Shown one piece after another: positions 5,518 to 8,029 of a stretch of DNA of 8,029 nucleotides. The first letter of the stretch is position 1; each line of letters starts with the position of its first letter. This DNA is from Pseudomonadota bacterium. GTDB taxonomy: Bacteria; Pseudomonadota; Alphaproteobacteria; Acetobacterales; Acetobacteraceae. The position numbers and the translations under genes were made by a program. The notes beneath the pieces were generated by a model that was not told the origin of the DNA, searched no databases, and was given only the letters and a program-made list of their open reading frames with translations. The DNA is taken from NCBI GenBank assembly GCA_021807975.1, contig JAKBCJ010000203.1, positions 1-8,029 on the forward strand, written 5' to 3'.

Positions 5518-6942
5518 TTACGGTGTTAGCGGGCTGATGGTGTCGATCGTCCGCGGCAAATCGTCGGTGGTCCAGCCCCCGCCCAATGCCTCTATCAGGG
5601 ACACGCTGGCAACCAGGCGGCTTTGCTGCACCGCCAGGGCCGCCTGCTGGTCCGACAGCAACAGCGCCTGTTCCGTAATCACACTTGTATAAACCACTGT
5701 CCCCGCTCGGTATGCATTCAACGTCGCCTCTACCGCCCGGCTGGTCGAGTCGACAGCGATCGCTTCGGCCCGCGCCTGTTGTTCCAGAATCCGCAGGCTC
5801 GACAAGGCATCTTCCACCTGTTGAAACGCGGTCAGAACGGTTTGGCGATACGCCGCGACCGCGGTGTCGTAATTCGCCCGGGCCGCGGCCACATCGGCGG
5901 CTCGCAGGCCGCCGTTGTAAAGGACTTCGTTGCCGGCCGCGCCAAGCGACCAAATCTGATTGCTGGCGCTGATAAGCTGGCTCAGCGGGTAGCCCGCGTA
6001 TTCACCAAGCACGGACAGGGAAATGTCAGGGTAATAGGCAGCGATCGCAACGCCGATCAAGGCGTTCTCCTGCTGCATTGTGCGTTCCGCCGCCGCGATA
6101 TCGGGCCTCCGCTCCAGCAGCGCCGACGGCAGTCCGGGCGGCAGGATCGGTACATCGGCCGACAGCGGTGCCGGCGCGATGGTCAGGTCGGACGGCGCAT
6201 GACCGGTCAGTAGCGCGATGGCATGTTCGTATTGCTGCCGCTGCACGCCCACCGCCACCGCCGTCGCCTGAACCGATTGCAGTTGCGCCAGCGCGGTGAC
6301 GTAATCGATGCTGGACGCCGTTCCGGCGCTATACTGGTTCCGGGTGATCTCCAGGGCGCGCTGATACGCGGCAGCCGTTTGGCCCAGCAACTGTCCCAGA
6401 GCATCCTCGGCCCGCAAATCGAAATAATCCACGGCCAGCGCCGCCTGCGCCGACAACTGGGCGTTCGCCAGGTCCGCCGCGCTGACCTGCGCGGCTGCCG
6501 TACTGCTTTCCACCTGCCGGCGGATACGGCCCCACACGTCCAGATCCCACGCCACCGAACCGGTGGTGTTGTACTGGGTGGCGCTGTGCGACAGCGACGA
6601 TACGGAGCCGGCGCCGCCGCCATTGCGGGCCGCGCCGGCGACAAGCCCAACGGCGGGAAAAAGCCCGGATTTGGCGACGGCGACCTGCGCTTCGGCGTTG
6701 CGGTACTGGGCTTCGAATTGCTTGATCGTCTGATTCGACACCGCGACCATGGCTTCCAGCCGGTCGAGCTCCGGGTCGCGATAAACCGACCACCATGTGC
6801 CCTTGGGGGCGGAATCGGCCGGGTGGCTGATTTTCCAGCCGGCCAGTTCCTTGAACGCCGGGGACGCCGGGGCATCGGGTTTGCTGTAGTCGGGACCAAC
6901 CATGCAGCCGGCCAAAGCAAAGCATAGAAACAGGTAACGCAT
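5518..6942 (-). CDS. RND efflux outer-membrane channel lipoprotein, NodT/OprM family
   Basis: This 474-residue protein is the TolC-like exit duct that completes a tripartite RND pump; it forms a trimeric beta-barrel plus periplasmic alpha-barrel. It begins with a very short lipoprotein signal, MRYLFLCFALAG, with C13 as the lipidated cysteine, then VGPDY (16-20), a hallmark of this family. Two OEP repeats follow. The first holds WWSVYRDPELDRLEAMV (50-66) and SVAWDLDVWGRIRRQVES (129-146). The second starts after PSALLERRPDIAAAER (272-287) and includes AAYYPDISLS (301-310) and FQQVEDALSSLR (373-384). Length is typical. The ATG at 6942 shares its A with the TAA stop of the pump gene (TAATG, one-base overlap), which indicates translational coupling. 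The ribosome site is weak (AGAGG, about 11 bases upstream). Substrate specificity cannot be read from the sequence. Confidence 0.96.
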   Translation of the reverse strand: MRYLFLCFALAGCMVGPDYSKPDAPASPAFKELAGWKISHPADSAPKGTWWSVYRDPELDRLEAMVAVSNQTIKQFEAQYRNAEAQVAVAKSGLFPAVGLVAGAARNGGGAGSVSSLSHSATQYNTTGSVAWDLDVWGRIRRQVESSTAAAQVSAADLANAQLSAQAALAVDYFDLRAEDALGQLLGQTAAAYQRALEITRNQYSAGTASSIDYVTALAQLQSVQATAVAVGVQRQQYEHAIALLTGHAPSDLTIAPAPLSADVPILPPGLPSALLERRPDIAAAERTMQQENALIGVAIAAYYPDISLSVLGEYAGYPLSQLISASNQIWSLGAAGNEVLYNGGLRAADVAAARANYDTAVAAYRQTVLTAFQQVEDALSSLRILEQQARAEAIAVDSTSRAVEATLNAYRAGTVVYTSVITEQALLLSDQQAALAVQQSRLVASVSLIEALGGGWTTDDLPRTIDTISPLTP

Positions 6943-8029
6943 TACTCGGCGGCCTCTGGCGTCGCGGTGCCGGGGAATGCCCGATACCAGTGTCGTTTCG
7001 CGAACAGCCGGAAGCGATCCAGATACAGATACACGACCGGCGTGGTGTACAGCGTCAGCACCTGGCTGACCATCAGCCCGCCGACGATGGAAATCCCCAG
7101 CGGGCGGCGCAGTTCGCCGCCGTCACCGAAACTCAGGGCCAGCGGCACAGCACCCAGCATCGCCGCCGCCGTGGTCATCATGATCGGGCGGAACCGCATC
7201 AGGCATGCCTCGAAAATCGCCTCGCGCGGGGACACGCCGGGTGTCCGTTCCGCTTCCAGTGCGAAGTCGATCATCAGGATGGCATTCTTCTTCACGATGC
7301 CGACCAGCAGGATCACCCCGATCAGCGCGATAATGCTGAATTCGGTGTTGAACAGCATCAGCGCCAGCACCGCGCCTACCCCGGCGGACGGCAGGGTGGA
7401 CAGGATGGTGATTGGATGGATGTAGCTCTCATACAGGATGCCAAGCACGACATAGATCGCCACCAGCGCCGCCAGGATCAGGAACGGTTCGTTGCTGAGC
7501 GATTTCTGGAACACCGCCGCCGTGCCGGCAAACGAACCGTGGATCGACGCCGGCATCCCGATCGCGCGCATGGCGCTGTTCACCGCCGCTGTGGCGTCGC
7601 TGAGCGATTTGCCCTCGGCCACGTTGAAAGAGATGGTGCTGGCAACGAACGGCCCCTGATGGTTGACCGACAGCGCCGTGTGACCGGATTCGAAATGGGA
7701 GAACGCGGCCAGCGGGATCATCGTTTCCTTGCTGGTGCTGACCGCCGAACCGGACGAAGCGACGCCCTTGCCGATCGAGGTCAGCGCGTTGGTCGCCGCG
7801 TTGCGGGCGGAGTTGGCAGCGATCGCCGCGGCCGTGTTGGTGCTGGCGGTCGCCGGGGTTACCACGGTTCCCACCACCGCGTTGGTGATTTGCGTGCCGG
7901 ATGCGTTGGCCCCGGCGGTGCTGACATAGACATCGCGCAGCGTCTCGGGGCTTTGCCAGTAACGCGGCGCCACTTCCATGATCACATGATACTGGTTCTG
8001 CGCGCTGTAGATCGTGGACACCTGACGCT
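6942..8029 (-). CDS. RND multidrug efflux transporter, MdtB/MdtC-like, C-terminal third (cut by window edge)
   Basis: The last 361 codons of an inner-membrane, proton-driven HAE1-family transporter are present; the gene starts beyond the right edge. The fragment opens in the docking/porter region with TIYSAQNQYHVIMEVAPRYW, typical of MdtB/MdtC. This leads via PLAAFSHFE and SVNHQGPF to five C-terminal membrane segments. The helix with VGIVKKNAILMIDFALE carries the conserved lysine of the proton relay (AcrB Lys940 region), and FRPIMMTTAAAMLGAVP and GELRRPLGISIVGGLMVSQ are family signatures. The C-terminus ends LYTTPVVYLYLDRFRLF plus a short hydrophilic tail. About 60 extra residues rich in Ala, Ser, Thr and Asn sit between VYVSTA and TMIPL (see findings). 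It is followed with a one-base overlap by its outer-membrane partner, as in mdtABC-oprM-like operons. Since the partner follows directly, this is probably the last RND gene of the cluster (MdtC-like position). Confidence 0.95.
   Translation of the reverse strand, partial: RQVSTIYSAQNQYHVIMEVAPRYWQSPETLRDVYVSTAGANASGTQITNAVVGTVVTPATASTNTAAAIAANSARNAATNALTSIGKGVASSGSAVSTSKETMIPLAAFSHFESGHTALSVNHQGPFVASTISFNVAEGKSLSDATAAVNSAMRAIGMPASIHGSFAGTAAVFQKSLSNEPFLILAALVAIYVVLGILYESYIHPITILSTLPSAGVGAVLALMLFNTEFSIIALIGVILLVGIVKKNAILMIDFALEAERTPGVSPREAIFEACLMRFRPIMMTTAAAMLGAVPLALSFGDGGELRRPLGISIVGGLMVSQVLTLYTTPVVYLYLDRFRLFAKRHWYRAFPGTATPEAAE
7725..7916 (-). other. Low-complexity Ala/Ser/Thr/Asn-rich insertion within the RND transporter
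   Basis: In AcrB only about six residues separate the strand ending YV from the strand starting MVP. Here about 67 residues lie between VYV and MIPL. The insert contains segments such as GTQITNAVVGTVVTPATAST and AAAIAANSARNAATNAL, and ends SAVSTSKET. There is no cysteine, no frameshift and no change of reading frame, so it is an in-frame protein insertion and not an assembly fault. By AcrB topology it falls in the docking-domain/PC2 hairpin on the periplasmic side. I recall similar insertions in some alphaproteobacterial MdtB/C homologues, so it may be lineage-typical. Confidence 0.75.

Noticed and set aside
5090..5953. A 287-codon open frame on the minus strand bridging the OMF and KirBac genes
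   Set aside because: It is the wrong frame relative to two well-identified genes, Arg/Gly/Pro-rich, and has no domain.
7729..7929. A 66-codon plus-strand frame opposite the RND insertion
   Set aside because: It is Ala/Val-rich only because it mirrors the low-complexity insert; there is no ribosome site or domain.

Overview
The window is GC-rich, densely coding DNA from a Gram-negative proteobacterium. I infer an alphaproteobacterium, possibly from the Rhodospirillales/Acetobacteraceae. The clues are the style of the cbb3 oxidase genes, a KirBac channel, a NodT-type outer-membrane lipoprotein and an MdtBC-like pump with a long Ala/Ser/Thr/Asn-rich insertion. No marker gene fixes the taxon. 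There is no rRNA, tRNA, CRISPR, insertion sequence or phage gene, and no gene-free stretch longer than about 105 bases.

There are three transcription units. (1) Positions 1-3753, minus strand: a microaerobic respiration operon read in the order small two-helix membrane protein, ccoN, ccoO, ccoQ, ccoP, ccoG (ccoG runs off the left edge). The genes are tightly packed, with overlaps or gaps of at most 12 bases. (2) Positions 3857-4588, plus strand: a divergently transcribed DsbD/TauE-SafE-type membrane protein, of a family often found beside cbb3 assembly genes and suspected of metal or copper handling. (3) Positions 4612-8029, minus strand: the last part of an RND efflux pump of the MdtB/MdtC type (entering from the right edge), its outer-membrane channel lipoprotein, and a KirBac inward-rectifier potassium channel. 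Units 2 and 3 converge with only 23 bases between stop codons.

Units 1 and 2 share a roughly 100-base divergent control region holding a near-perfect FNR/FixK/Anr box, TTGAT-CCAT-GTCAA, at 3809-3822. Its spacing fits class II activation of the oxidase operon. The picture is oxygen-limited induction of a high-affinity terminal oxidase: CcoN reduces O2, CcoO and CcoP deliver electrons from c-type cytochromes, CcoQ stabilises the complex, CcoG takes part in copper-related assembly, and the divergent membrane protein may help in the same maturation.

I see no wholly new system. The least explained items are the small membrane protein that opens the cco operon, the roughly 60-residue insertion in the pump's docking-domain region, and a potassium channel gene attached to a drug-efflux operon.
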